NCBI GenBank assembly: GCA_026413225.1
Contig: CM048553.1
Span: 22,692,501-22,756,500 of the forward strand
From: Otis tarda
Lineage: Eukaryota > Chordata > Aves > Otidiformes > Otididae
Length of the DNA stretch: 64,000 nt
Reading direction: 5' to 3'
Shown: piece by piece, positions 39,021-51,849 of the stretch
Numbering within the stretch: position 1 is the stretch's first letter
Layout: every line of letters starts with the position of its first letter
Notes under the pieces: generated by a model
Seen by the model: the letters and a program-made list of their open reading frames with translations, nothing else
Told to the model about the DNA's origin: nothing
Database searches by the model: none
Translations under genes and position numbers: made by a program

Positions 39021-39070
39021 ACAGAGTTTGTGCAGGTCATACGGAGTTTGTGCAGGTCATACAGAGTTTC
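39021..39070 (+). repeat. 20-bp tandem repeat, 2.5 copies
   Basis: Unit acagagtttgtgcaggtcat at 39021-39040, one-mismatch copy at 39041-39060, and a partial third copy to 39070. Confidence 0.95.
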
Positions 39071-39104
39071 ACAGAGGCAAAACCTTCTCGACAGAGACAC
39101 AGTG

Positions 39105-39220
39105 GCTCCAGCCCCTGTCCTGCAGAAACACACGCACTTGCATTGCCCCCTTGCGTGCCCCACTGACTCCAGTGGGACCCCGCACATGTACAAAGCTCAG
39201 CAGGAGGAAGGACTGCCTGT
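39105..39220. repeat. old amniote palindromic interspersed repeat
   Basis: 'gtcctgcagaaacacacgca' then 'cttgca', 'cccactgactccagtggga' and 'cccgcacatgtacaaagctc' match, block by block, a dispersed hairpin element abundant in reptile and bird genomes ('gatcctgcaaacacttacgcacgtgctta...cccattgacttcaatggga...cacatgtgtaaagttaagca'). The core inverted repeat CCCACTG (39159-39165) / CAGTGGG (39170-39176) with a 4-base loop is perfect. The overlapping 81- and 95-codon frames come from this element. Confidence 0.6.
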
Positions 39221-39899
39221 TCCAGATTCCACTGTGATCCCGATTGGCTCCTCTAGGTTCTCAGTAATTAGTAAGGGAGCACCATAATGTATTATGCAAT
39301 CAACAATATTTTTCTTATGCTAAGCTATTTCTTCATTCACCCAAGTACCATACATGTTGAATTCTTCCTAAACGCATTGCACTAGGTTGCTGTTTTATTC
39401 TTACTTGGGCTGCATCTTTGTGACCTTGCTTTCCCAGCTGCTCTCGCTAACGCTCAGGAAATGCCCGGGCTGATTTTGTTAGCATTTTTATAGTACAGGG
39501 GACAAAGAGGGAGGGGATAACGAGAAGGAAAGGGATCATTTATCAAAACAGAGAATTAAAAGCAAGACTTAACAAAAATATATTTGGGTTAAGATTTTAA
39601 ATGGCATTTGCCTGAATTGTCTGGGAACCAATTTCCATCCGCTCAATCCTCCTGTGGCCAGAAGGCTTACACAATGCATTCTGCACTGTGATTTTCCCCG
39701 TATTATGAGGGGGGAGTTATTTCAGATTCTACCATGCTTCCAGATTTTCAAAGCTGAGTCTTAACCTTTCAATCTGCTTATTAATACTCACGTCATGGCT
39801 CCTGTTGAGAAAGAGGTTTAGTGTCACTGTCCTCAATCAGTGTCCTTTCATTCACTTTCATTAAAGAGCCATGTTTTCCTGACAAAGGATAACAAATGG
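39221..39899. other. unique sequence, no gene seen
   Basis: No open frame or repeat recognised. It has the same mixed composition as the candidate conserved block that follows. Confidence 0.4.
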
Positions 39900-40340
39900 A
39901 CACTGTGGGTCCCTAATGTGCTTTTTGACTACAGAGCCTGTATCAGTTCTCTGAAGCAATGGCAATTATTTGTCATTTTAATATGACTTGGCAAGGAGAT
40001 CCAAAAACATATGACCATTATTCATCAATATGTATATCTTGTGCTTGCATTAATATTAGAATATCATTATTATTACCCTGACATTGTATGAGCTGGATAA
40101 AATTACATCATGTAAAAAATGTATTAAGCTCTGTTCGGCTATATCCATACAGCAAGGCAAAAGCAATTTAAAGACCTGTAGCAGCTCTGTGCTGAATGCT
40201 GCAATTTATTCTGATTAGCAGTGAAGCCCCTTTACCCGCGTATTAATGAAATATATTTCAGTATCGCTCTGCTGTTAATTGGAAACAGCATAGTTCTGTG
40301 TTACTATTGTTACCAAACATATATGATGACTTAATACATT
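39900..40340. promoter_or_regulatory. candidate conserved noncoding element
   Basis: Unique, stop-rich sequence of mixed composition with clustered homeodomain-type ATTA/TAAT cores and AT-rich words (for example 'tcattttaatatgacttggc' and 'gctgttaattggaaacagc'), free of recognisable repeats. The resemblance to vertebrate developmental enhancers is an impression of texture only. It needs a cross-species alignment to mean anything. Confidence 0.25.
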
Positions 40341-43300
40341 TTCTTTTTTCCTAAAATCTCATTATATTTAATACTCCTGGCGTTCCTGGCACATGATTAA
40401 AAAAAAAAAGTAAATTTCTGTTAATTCTGGGGAATGGCACAGCCATGTTTCTCCCATTTCTTCCAAGTGTTTTTGTTGCTACTGTTTGTGTTCAAGCTAT
40501 TCCACATTTCTATAAACTGAGCTTGTATGTGATACCTGAGTCCAGTGCTAGGCTCATTATTATTTTTTCCTACAAAGGAATAAAAGTTATGCTTATGTCA
40601 ATGACAGTTGGATGTAGATCAAAAATTACTGGCTGAAGCCAGAGCGATACTGCTAATTTTTCCTAGTATTGTTTAGAATGGAATTAAAAGTGGGTGAAGA
40701 AAACATCCTAACAATATTTAGTATTTTTCTTCTCATTCCCCTCCACCTGAAAAAGAACATCACTCTATGAAAAAAAAAAGTGAGGTAGAAAAGTCTAGGA
40801 GATAAAGCTCTGTCATAAAATTCAAGGACCGCAGGTTCTATTCAAGCAGGCTATTAACCTTCATTACAGAGTTATTTCAGGTTATTTCTCTCAAAAGAGT
40901 ACAACTTGAGGGAGAAAGACCCCAACATGAAATAACATTTGAGTAGTTATGTTTTTCCAGGTGACATACTCATTTTTACATGACATTAAAAAAGCTTCAA
41001 AGCATATATTCCCTTGCACTTAGTAATGCAGCCAGTTCAGCCATTTAAGGACACTTTCCTGGTGAATTGTTGGAAAATATAATTCATAACTAAACAGTAA
41101 CAGCAAAAATTATTAGAGATTATGGCAAAGGCATATGGCTTCAAAATGCTCAAAATGAACAAAAATTAGTTTTGTATCTCAAAGCCTGGAACCCACATGA
41201 TACAGTAATCAGTTTAGTACCTCGTGAATTGTATAAACTTGAGTTTTCACCTATTCCAATCTCAGTTGGATTAAGATAAGATACAAGGAGCATAATACTC
41301 TACTTACAAACTTGTGTGTGTGAGATTTTTTCAGGTCACTTAACCCTAAGTGTCTCGTCTCTCCATTCAGTAGGCCTGGATTAATATCCACTAGGATCTC
41401 CTGCAGGCATGGGACTCTTTCCTTTGTTTATTCTCCTTATCTTTCACTTAAAAACAAAAACTACGCTATTTCACCTCTCTAACAACACTGGGAATATAGC
41501 CCCGCCAAAAAAAAAAAACAGTGAGAGTTATGCCAAGTGCTATCTGAAAGGTTTATAATTCCTGTCGTTCTGTGCACTCTTTGTAAATAAAAAGGATGAT
41601 ATCGAGACACCTGACTCCCTCAAAAACTCCTCCAGAAATAAATATCTCGTTGACCAATTGCTGAAGTCAAAAAAAGAGATATAGGAGTATTCTTCCCACT
41701 AGTGTTTGCGCATCATCTTCACCCACGTGCCAAGTAAGTAGTCCAGTCAGAGGGAGGTAAGTAGGCCTGGCCACTGCAAAACCAAATGTAGCATCAGGAT
41801 GGGGAATAGCAGGATCAGTGAAGGTGTTGGCACCATAACAATCACATAAAGCAGTGAAGAACAGGCAAAACATCATCTGGACTGCTATTAAACAGATTTG
41901 GGTGAAGATTATAGTAGAAAGATTCCACACACGTGAAACTTCATGTAGCATGAAGCCAGTATTGTAGTCTTCTGTTCTTTACTAAGCATAGGAATGTTTC
42001 AGATTTTTCAGGTTGGAAACATGTTTCTTCATAAATCAAACCCACAGAAGGACTGAGCTGCTCTAAAGCTGCTAGGGATGTGACATATATATAGAGAGGA
42101 AACAGAAAGATGGCAGCAAGCCACCCTGTTCCCATCCCAGAACTCAGGAGTATCAAGTCCTGCTCTGTAAAACATGAGAATCAAGTGAATAACAAAATTA
42201 TGAAGTCATTGGAGAGCTTGATTGACGAGGAAGAATCCAAGGCTTAGCTACATGGGATGGCTCTCTGAGGTTTCATGGCTCTCTGAGCCATCCCATGTCT
42301 GGAGATAGTGAGCTCTGGTTAGACATGTTCTGTCTTCCCAGAGTGGATTCACTAGGGTGTACTTCTAATACTACTTTGGGATTGACTTTGTTTCCTACCT
42401 TTTGATGCAAAATCAGTAAGCATGTGGCTAAAGCAGCCGCATCAATGCTCGGTTATTGCGTGGAATGGTTAACAAACATGTGTTTTCTCAAGTGTATATA
42501 TTATGGTAAGAGCAGTAATATTTCTTCAGGCTTCTGAGAGCATGAGTGGGTACAAAGAAAAATTGAAAATACAGCACAATTAAGACCATAACCCTTAAAT
42601 AAGAACAGCTACACCACAAAGCACTGAAGGAAATCACACTGACTAAGTATCTTTAACATGTACATATATTTGGCACTTTCTTGTGAATCTTTAAGATTCA
42701 GGTTGTTTATCTTTCCAGTTTTTAGTAAACAAAATACAGCTGGAGTGAGCTGCAAGAAACCACTTTGTGCGAAATGGTTCATGGAAGACCAGAATAGCAT
42801 CTGAAACAGCAAGTCACCTGCTGGTGCTACAGAGACAGATGATATCCTAAAAATAACCTAAAAAGAAATTTTAAAACTGCAGCTTTTATTAGTTTCCGGA
42901 CCTGGCTTGCTAGTGGGAACTGCACTACCAGGACTATTGGCACAGCGATGGGGTGGCACATGGCAGAGCAAATGGCCTGAAGTGAGCGCTGGTCACAGGG
43001 AAGCTAGGACTGCTATTGAAAGAAATGCACATTAAATATGGCATAGTAAAAAAGGCTCATGTAAGCTTTATGTCTTTTTAGGACTGCAAATTTGTGTAAT
43101 TGCTCAGAAAACAGCAACATTTTTTCCTCATGCTTTACTGGAGAGGACCCACAGGATTAACACTGTGCACATGCTTGGTGGTCACTGGTAGTGGCCTGAA
43201 AAATCAGAACTTGCATGAAGCTACAAAGGGCGGCCACAAACACCTGAAGGATATAAAGGACAGTTTCTCAGGATAATCTAGAACAAAGAATATTGGTCTG

Positions 43301-43861
43301 CTATGTAAAGTCTGGAAAAATATGGAACCAATCTAAGAAATCCCTTAATGCTCTTAAGAGTTTGGAATAGACACAGGAAGGCAGTAATGGCTTTGTTGTC
43401 ATGGAGTTCCTTTAAAATAAGACCAAGCTAAGCACTGGCGAATACGAATGATGGAATAAGACCTTTATTTTCTATAATTTGGGGGTTCTCTTTCATCACT
43501 TGATCAATTTCTACATTGTCAATAGAGACAACAAATACTTGAAAAGAAAATGAATATACAGAAGGCACCAAGGCTTATGCAAAAATACAGATTTAATTTA
43601 ATAAACTTAAACGTCCTTTTTCTTCATGCAAAACTTTTCTCACTTTACTGTTTCTTGGATCTATCACATTTGCTGTCACTTGCCACATTTTGCATGTAGA
43701 AATTTTTTATGTAAACTCTCTGGGACAATGACTGTCTTCTATATTTGTTATATAGTGCACAGAAAACTGAAACTTTTGTCCCTTTTTCACATCCCCAAGC
43801 AGTGGTACTGAAGGAAAAAAAAAAAAGGAGGAGTATTATCTTCCACTTTTTAAAGCTGCAA
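40341..43861. other. unique sequence, no gene seen; one inverted repeat
   Basis: Contains a perfect 14-bp inverted repeat at 42250-42298. Frames up to 95 codons carry no recognisable domain. Confidence 0.4.
42250..42298. repeat. 14-bp inverted repeat with nested direct repeat
   Basis: acatgggatggctc (42250-42263) is perfectly complementary to gagccatcccatgt (42285-42298) across a 21-base spacer. The same stretch holds a 13-bp direct repeat atggctctctgag (42257-42269 and 42275-42287). The nested arrangement is what a template switch during replication leaves. Confidence 0.9.
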
Positions 43862-44188
43862 ATGATGTGTATTATATTTTTGTTGCTGCTCTTTTCTTCC
43901 TGCAAAGGTAAATATTTATCTTGAGAGGTCAACTAAAACATAATAGAAGCACATCCCACATAGTACAGTGCTGCACCAAGAATGCCTTCAGATTCCCTTC
44001 TCAAAGGATATTTATTGTCCTTGAGCTTGAATGTCCTTTGGGAAAGAGAAAATTCAGCAAAAGCTAATCAAACTCACTTTCATTTCAATTTCCAGCATGT
44101 GTGTTGCCTTCTGATGAAGACTGCTGCCCAACTGAGCTTAACCCAAATCTAAGACATTTCCCACAGGATCTCTGTGTACGCCGACAAA
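43862..44188 (+). CDS. candidate small secreted Cys-rich protein, two exons
   Basis: Exon 1 (43862-43907) starts at ATG-ATG-TGT and encodes a near-ideal signal peptide, MMCIIFLLLLFSSCK, followed by the donor G|gtaaat. After a 188-bp intron ending 'tttcaatttccag', exon 2 (44096-44188, 93 bp) encodes ACVLPSDEDCC, then 15 residues (PTELNPNLRHFPQDL), then CVRRQ, followed by a strong donor A|gtgagt. Both introns are phase 1, as in many genes for secreted modules, and the frame joins exactly. The second ATG has A at -3. The mature part begins with Cys and has four Cys; the spacing C-x8-C-x15-C is that of the start of a Kunitz domain, but the aromatic residues expected there are missing, so I do not assign it. 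Exon 3 is unsure: the best pyrimidine-rich acceptor (45563-45589) would add one Ser codon then TGA at 45592-45594, giving 47 residues; another at 46552 would add about 45 residues. I do not recognise the gene. Confidence 0.38.
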
Positions 44189-45087
44189 GTGAGTAACTCA
44201 ATGTCAACTTATTTTAAGGTTTAAAAATTATTTATTTAAAAATTAACAGATTTTTAGTTAAGACGTGGTCCTCCAGAATTTACCTTCAGAATCCCAGTTA
44301 TATTTTGACCTGGAGAGCCTGGCATTTTGTGGTACATTTTTTACAGTAAAGAAATGTCAAATTCAGTTGGCCTAAAGGGAAATTTTCCAATAGGAAAGAG
44401 GTTTTTTACCCCTTTCTAGCTTCTTCTTAAATAGAAACACTGTGTATAGCACTGTTTATAGCTTGACAGCGACATTATCGTGAATGGATACATATGGATA
44501 ATACTTGCACCAGATTAAACCTCAATACAATCTGACTTCAGAACACAGTCTTGGAGAGCTCTGGAGGATCTCCTTGGATGTTGCAGAAAAGAACATTCTA
44601 AGGAGCAACCAATGGTGGTTGTGATGAAGTGTAGCTTGTTTTCTACCTGGTAGACAGTCACTAATGCCCAGTGCTACTAAATTCTGCCAATAAAAGACAC
44701 TTTGGGTGAGCTTTTCTCATCTATTCCACTTTTCATCTCTTCACGAAGAGGATACCAAGACCACCATCATGAAGATGACCTTCTGTTCTAACAGAGTTAC
44801 AAAGTTAGCACTGCGAAAATAAATATCCAAACCATGTGTTTTCAAAAGTCTGTATTTTGGTAACTCAACCAAAGAATAAAATAAAAGCAGTATTAATCTA
44901 TTAAAATAAAATAAATTGGCATTAAATTATTACATTGTTCGACTCCACAAGTTGATTAAATATTAAATAACTCAAGAATTCTTATTAAAGTCCATGTAAT
45001 AATTTTAGTTGTGATGCTCTTTAGTTCTCTGTCACAAAACAATGGACTTTTCTACCTTAACCAATATAGGTTCCTGTCACAGTTTTT
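44189..45087. other. intron of the candidate gene or intergenic
   Basis: AT-rich, with no further Cys-rich open stretch behind a good acceptor and no repeat recognised. Confidence 0.35.
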
Positions 45088-45360
45088 TACCCCACCTAGC
45101 AACTAAGCACCACACAGCTGCTCACTCACTTACTCCCCAGTGGGACTGGGGAGAGAACAGGAAGAGTAAAAGTGAGAAAACATATGTGTTGAGATAAAGA
45201 CAGTTGATTAGGTAAAGCAAGAGCTGTGTGCGCAAGCAAAGCAAAACAAGAAATTCATTCACCACTTCCCATCAGCAGGCAGGTGTTCAGCCATCTCCAG
45301 GAAAGCAGGGCTCCATCACACTTAACGGTTACTTGGGAAGACAAATGCCATCACTCTGGT
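45088..45360 (-). mobile_element. avian ERVL-like LTR fragment, minus strand
   Basis: 'accccacctagcaactaagc', 'accacacagctgctcactca', 'gagataaagacagttgatta', 'gtgttcagccatctccagga' and 'cttaacggttacttgggaag' are, in order, the reverse complement of part of a widespread bird LTR whose 5' end reads tgtgctggttttggctggga. Only about 273 bp remain and both ends are truncated, with no TSD seen. It is a different LTR family from the pair at 17 and 61 kb. The overlapping 102- and 72-codon frames are repeat-derived. Confidence 0.8.
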
Positions 45361-48300
45361 ATTCTTTTTTTCAAATCAACTTTGGATTCAAACACAAATA
45401 TCATTTTAAACACATCTTTATACTATCTGGTGGAATTAAAGATTAAGACTAGTAAACAGGAGTTGATAATTACACAACATGATTTTTGCAACCATTGGGG
45501 TTTTTCTTCAACTTCAAGAAGTTGGAAAGATTAATCACTACTCCTATTGATCCTGATACTTACTTTTTTTTCTTTTTTGTTCATCTTAGGCTGAGAGGTT
45601 GCAGAAAGCGTGAACCTCTTTGTTAAGCATAATGTCACTGCATAGCAAGAAGCTGGCATCTAATGAATAATGGTCATTTTATAAAAATACAATAGCAAGA
45701 TTTTTTCCCGATTCTCAGTTTTGATCATGGGGACCTTGATTACCTCCTTGGCATCTGTAACTCAGCTCAAAAATTTCTTTGGCAAAGGGGAAAAACATGT
45801 ACCTCATAAAAAGTTTGAAGTCAAACCACACAATATTCCAATCTACTCATATATGCCCAGAGAGCTGCCATTTTACAGGAAGATGCTTATAATGTTTCCT
45901 GTGCCTTTTAGAATGTTATAGTACTAAAAATTAATTACTGACACACAAAATCTAGAAGAGAAGGTCAGCTTTGGTTTATCACAGTAAAAATCTATTATCC
46001 AAAAAAACCCCCACAATCTGTTGCGAAGAGATACAATGGCAGAACTTCCAGAAGTGGTTACAAGGAAGCAAAGCACGGTTTTAGTCATTAGGCGAGTAAC
46101 TGAAGTTAGTAAAAGATTTGTTTGCTTAAAACAAGAGAGCCCAGTCCCACTGTGGAGACTGAGGTAAAGCTAGGCTCTGTAAAGATTTGTGCTTATGGTC
46201 TCTGAGTATTTCACAGCATACTTGTATTCAAAGAAGGAAATTTTGAAAATTCAAATGAAAGCAATGTAAGCTCATTTTCTTAAATGCGTATTTCTTGCCG
46301 GCAGATGCAAATATTTTTCAAAAATGGATGAGTTCTTATTGAAAATGGACAATAATTATCCCAAATTGGTACATAATCTAGTTAAAGGAAGTTATATTTG
46401 AGAACATGATGTAAATAAAAAAGTAATTTAATCAAAATTTATAAATAAAGTTTCTTTTCAAGAAGGTCAGAACACAAAAGTCATACTGTAAATTTTATTT
46501 TGCCTCATTGCTTAAATAATTTCTATTCTAAACAAATACTATTTGTTTTTCAGCATACTTTGCCATTCTATTTGCTAACCGTTACCTTTTGTGGACTTGT
46601 GTGAATGAACTGCATTTAACCGACCCCTCACATGGGATCCTGCTGAAAAAATGGAAAGAACAGACTGTCTGGATTCCTGTTGATCCTTCTGGGTGAAATA
46701 CTGAGTCTGCTGGAATTGCCAGGATTATGGTAATGGATTTAGTAAAATTTTGTCCTAATACATATGATTTTTCTTCTAGTGAATTAGTTGTACAAAGGAA
46801 AACATGGTACAGCAACAACTCTATCATTGGCTTGCATGATATAAGCATAAATGGGTTGACTACATCTCATATTTATAAGATCAAGTTATTTAATGTATAA
46901 AAATCAAGAGAGTGCTCTTAAAATTGAAACATTAAAGTTGCATGTTTCCAAGAAAAAGCTTTCAATAAAACATTATTTACATCTACATGACCCATACTCA
47001 AAACTACTGTCATATTTTGCAGCCAAGCAAGCTAAAGCTACTTTAAAAAGGAACTGTCAATAATTTCTTAAATAGAACATAAAAATAACTAAGGTGTCCT
47101 TTTGATCTCTGTGAGTATACTCTATTTGTCCTTGAAAAAAATATATCCAATGTACCTTTCAAAATGATTTATTATGTGCTACTGTTATAGTGTTCAATAT
47201 TGTTCAATACTGCACTACTGTACTGATTACTACTCTCCCAGTCTGCTTTAGTTCTATCATGTGCTTTTATTTACCACCTGAGGCAAAAACATTTTAATTG
47301 GTTTAGGGAAGCTTGAACTCTCTTTTATCAATGACACATTTCATCAAAATAGAACGAAGCCAGGAGCTGTACATATTCTCCCAGTGTTGAAAAACAATGG
47401 TTTTGTTTGAGGGCTTGAGTTTGGAAATGGATCTCTGCAGTGTAAATTACTTAATCACTTTAATAGCAATAGCAGAACATTTTGGTGGTGTTGTTCTTCC
47501 TTTTTTTTTTAATAGTAAGAAAATTCATGAGCAGATTGCACTAACTTTGCCATAGTTTAACTTTATTCTAGACAAACACATTCTGCAAACTGGCCCTGAA
47601 GTCTGTATTGTATAGATATTTTATACCTACCAAAGTTTTAGAATATAACATTACATGGTTTATAGTACTGCAAGTGACAGAACTAAATCATGTACCTTCC
47701 CCTGACTTTAAATTATCTTTAAATAAACGAGAAAGAGAACTGTAGTCATATTTGAAACAAGTTTCATTGTTTGCAGTGATTAGGGGAAAAAAAATCAACT
47801 TTTTCCAGATCAAAAATGCACTTTTAAAAAATCCTATGACCTTCTTAGGTCATCTTATATGACTTGTAAACAAGAAAAAAAAAAATTATTCAAAGTGCTC
47901 AGTTGATTGGGCCAGGACCCCACTATGAACATCATTTTTTAAGACCAAAAATATATGTGTCATTACAATATAGTAGTTAATTACAAAACAAGGAATAAAT
48001 CTATTAGTCTGTTTCTATCAGTACTTCCAACTACAATCATAAATACTTTACATTGAAATATGAAAAGAATTACACAACAGAAACATTTTTTCATGAACAA
48101 CAACATTAATGTGCCCTTTTCTCCTAGAAAGGTACGTGTTAGATCCCTCACAGAGCCTGCCACAGCTCTTGCGTTTACCCCAGCTGTTTGTCTGGGCAGA
48201 AGGTGCAATGGCTGGCTGGTATCACACACACGGGGACCGCCCAGCCAGTTTCTGTTTCAGCACGTGTAGCAGTTCCACAGGCACTTAGACGTACAAGTTC

Positions 48301-51300
48301 TGTTTGTCATTTCCTCAATGAGGGAAATCTCCTCTATTCAAATACCAATTTTCACAAAACTTCTCAAAATTCATTACCTTTAAGATCTCAGATCTGCCCT
48401 GCCGGCATTATTTGAAATTAGTTTCTAGGAATCAAGAGTTTCTAGGGATAGCTGGAAGGAAGATGGACAGACAGAACAAAAGAATAATTGCATATGTTTT
48501 GTTTCTTTAAGACTTCAAGTTAAACAAAAGCGACAAAAAGAGACCCCTATGATCTTTACCTTTTGGCTTGCACACCAGTACCTTATTGCATGTCAGAGAC
48601 CCTCCAGTGTCACCAACAGTCACTGGAAAAAACTTCAGCTTCCCCTGACATTGGTGGTGCTTGCTCTCTGTTCCTCTCTGCCTGCAGTAGCACAGGGAAC
48701 AAAGGAAACAAGTCTGCAAACTTCAGACACCGCAGAGGATGTGCTGGGCATCCAGGGCACTTGTTAAGATGTCAAATGGCCCTGCTTCACAGATTCCTGG
48801 CAGGCTTGGGTGAGGAATGCCTTGTGAACTTTAAATCACACTTAAGAAAGGTTGAGAAAAAATGCAAAAACACATGACCTCCAGAACAAATAATACAGTT
48901 AAAGACAGTTAAATACAGTTACAGCATACGTAACTATTACTACTTTACTTACTATTAGTTTACCTTCACACTAGTAACCTATTTTTCTCCTAACAAGATG
49001 CTAACAAGGTTTTCAGGTTTTGTACATTTATTTTCCCTCTTTTGGAAGTACCTTAAGTCTTAGACCTATTTTCTTCTCTGATTAAATCTGGCTCCTTTGA
49101 CCAACTGAATTCTATTCTCTCCTTCAATATGAAACAATTTCACTACCTTTTAATTAGAATAAAGTTTTTTCCCTTTCATAGTTACATAACTGCTTCTCTT
49201 ATATCTAGTAAGGAACTTAGAAAAATGAGGTGTAATGAGTAATGTATTTTTCATTGGACCTTATGCTCTTTATCAGTTTTTGCATTAGAAACATACATGA
49301 TACAAATATCTAAATAAGCTAGTGCTGTATAGCTTATTGCTTTCTCCATCTTGAAACCAAATATTGGCAGCTATCAACCACTTCAGGGTGATCATGTGTT
49401 TTGGGTGACTGATCTCCATGCTCTTCCTATTAGGCATACCGTAACAGTACGGCTTTGAGAAGCTTTTGAACGCTCTAGTTGGAGCTGAATATATCATGCG
49501 AGTGATTATGTCGGTAAAGCTGCTCAGTTAGCTTTAGAAGCGAAATAAAGCAGATTTCTTTCTCGTTGCTCAACTGTTGATGATTCTGAAGAAGCACTTG
49601 TATCCTAAGCCTCCACAGATGAAGACAGCATTGATACTGGGAATCCATACTGAGATACTGAGAAAGGGATTTATATTTCCAAAGACCAAGTAGAATTTCT
49701 ATTGTCTTCAGTGTTCAGGTGAGCTGCTAAAAAAGCATCTGGCGATTTTCTGCCAGATCCTTAAGCTGACACAAGGTTGAAGATCTGGCACTGGCATTCG
49801 TGCCAATTCTCCTGCTAAGAAATTTGGGCAGGTATGATGACTTTTATGATGTACTTGGTATTCAACTTCCTAACATTTCCTACACCATCCTACCCAAGGT
49901 TTTTACATCATTTATTCTGAAACAGGAAAGAGCCCTTCTGTCTAGGGAAATACTACTGGTATTTGAGTGACTCTTACAAACAGGAAATATACAGGACCCC
50001 TGTGCCTAATTAAGAAAACTTCCCGCTGTGGAAAATGTTTCACTTCGGTTCTTGAAAACACTCTGTAACACAAAGCTTTGTTGACAAGTCATAGGCAAGT
50101 ACAAAAAAAATGGCAGCCCTCAAAACCAATTTTTTAAAATCCATCCAACTTTGGGTCTCTTTGGACTTAAGATTCTGATTACGTAAGTTGGCACTACTGT
50201 ATATCTTTACTATGCACAGTTAGATAGAAGAGAATAACATATTTTTAATGCTTTTGAAAATCTTACTGGCAGAAGAGCTAGTAAGGTGTTTATTCAAAAC
50301 ACTTAAAAATTATTTTAAATTTTACTTGAAAAATACCCAAAAACATGCTGCAGGAGATGATGCTTGCAGATCTGACCTAGTTTCCAGCAAGTCAATAAGA
50401 AATTTTTGCTCTGAATCCTAATTCTGTTCAGTAACCCAAAATACTAATTTGGCCATATCAAAACTTAGGGTCAAGCAGGGAAATAAAAAACTGCAGATCA
50501 TGCCTATTAAGAAGCTCAATAACAGCAAAAAGACCCAGCTATAGCAAGAGCTATAGGCAAACAGCAAGGTAGCTATAACATTTGGTAACATGGGAAACAT
50601 TCAGCACATTATGACTTCATAGTCTTTACCTACACAAACCCAGTTCAAAGTGCATTGGAAAAAAAGGCTGTTGTTCCCTGTAAGGCCTGGTTGATCTTAC
50701 ATAAAAGAACAATGTGTGGAAACTAAACTAGGTCTTATGATTTACAATGTTTTTTCCATGTTATTTATTACTGAATGGCTTTAGATATATAGCATATATA
50801 TTTAACATTCAGCTCTAGATTGTTTTGAGTTAACATATTATTTCTTAAATTCTCTTCCCTTTATTTTCTTTTGTTTATTGGGTATAATAAATTCTTATTG
50901 TTTCTCTTTCTTCATTTTACAAGGTAAAAACTGTACTTAATGCCTCATCTTATGGGTATAAAAATGGAAGTTGATGGAATACACTGTTATGATTTATACA
51001 TCTTCATCCAGAACTGTCTGTGTATTTAATCCCATAGTGAGGCTACAATGTCTCTGTAAGTACCATTTATTTCTGAATAAAATTATTTGATACAAGAAAT
51101 ATATAATTTTTTTTCAGGGAAAAAAAACCAAAACATTACCAGAGAGAAAAGCAAGAAAGGCTAGAAACAGATCGATTATCAATGTGCAACAGACAACCTA
51201 TCTGAAATCAGAATTTAGAGTTGAGTACACATTACACACTGGTTTTGTCTTGGTGCTTTTCCTCTCTGGAGTATTAGCCTGAGGGAAGAAAGATGATCCT

Positions 51301-51849
51301 GTAACTGATTACTACCTACATACAAACTTTTATTTTTTAAACCTTTTAAATATTGGACTGTCAGGGGGAGAAATCTCAAAGCCTGTTAATTTTCTAGCTA
51401 GTAATGGAGTGGGAAGGCACCAAGAGATTTCCATTCAAGTAGGAAACTTCTAAGCTGTTAATCAAAGGACTCAATATATACCTTATACTATCTCAGCACA
51501 CAGTTGTTGACTCAAGGTAGTTCAGCTTCAGTAAAATGACTTCACCTCTCCACTGAAGATGAGCCTTCAAAAAATACTAGTGAACTTCTCTCAGCAGCAG
51601 GAATACACAGAACCATTAAAAAAAAAAAAAATGAACACAATTAGCCTGGGAATCAGAGGTTACAGAAAAACCCTCCAGTTAGAACAAGAGGAGCAAAAAG
51701 TCTAGGTTTCAGGTGGATCATCACTGGTGTGTGCAACAATTACATGACGTGGTTAGCTGCAACAAGGAAGTGAATGTAATTCCTAGGAAGTTTTTATGAG
51801 AGAAAACGACTAGCCAGTCAGTGCTGCCCTGTGCTGTTGCATTGGCTTA
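45361..51849. other. unique sequence, no gene proved
   Basis: Contains possible terminal exons of the 43.86 kb candidate (45590 or 46553 onward) and an exon-like minus-strand stretch around 48540-48720. That stretch is 70 codons, reads FFPVTVGDTGGSLTCNK in its middle and is followed by a GT donor-like gtaaag, but no family can be assigned. Otherwise nothing is recognised. Confidence 0.35.

Noticed and set aside
44096-44188. Kunitz inhibitor domain
   Set aside because: The first three Cys can be spaced as in Kunitz domains, but the conserved aromatic positions are absent, an extra adjacent Cys is present, and the exon ends before the rest of the domain; no following exon completes it.
45226-45534. 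102-codon plus-strand open frame
   Set aside because: Starts inside a minus-strand ERVL-like LTR fragment and runs into flanking DNA.
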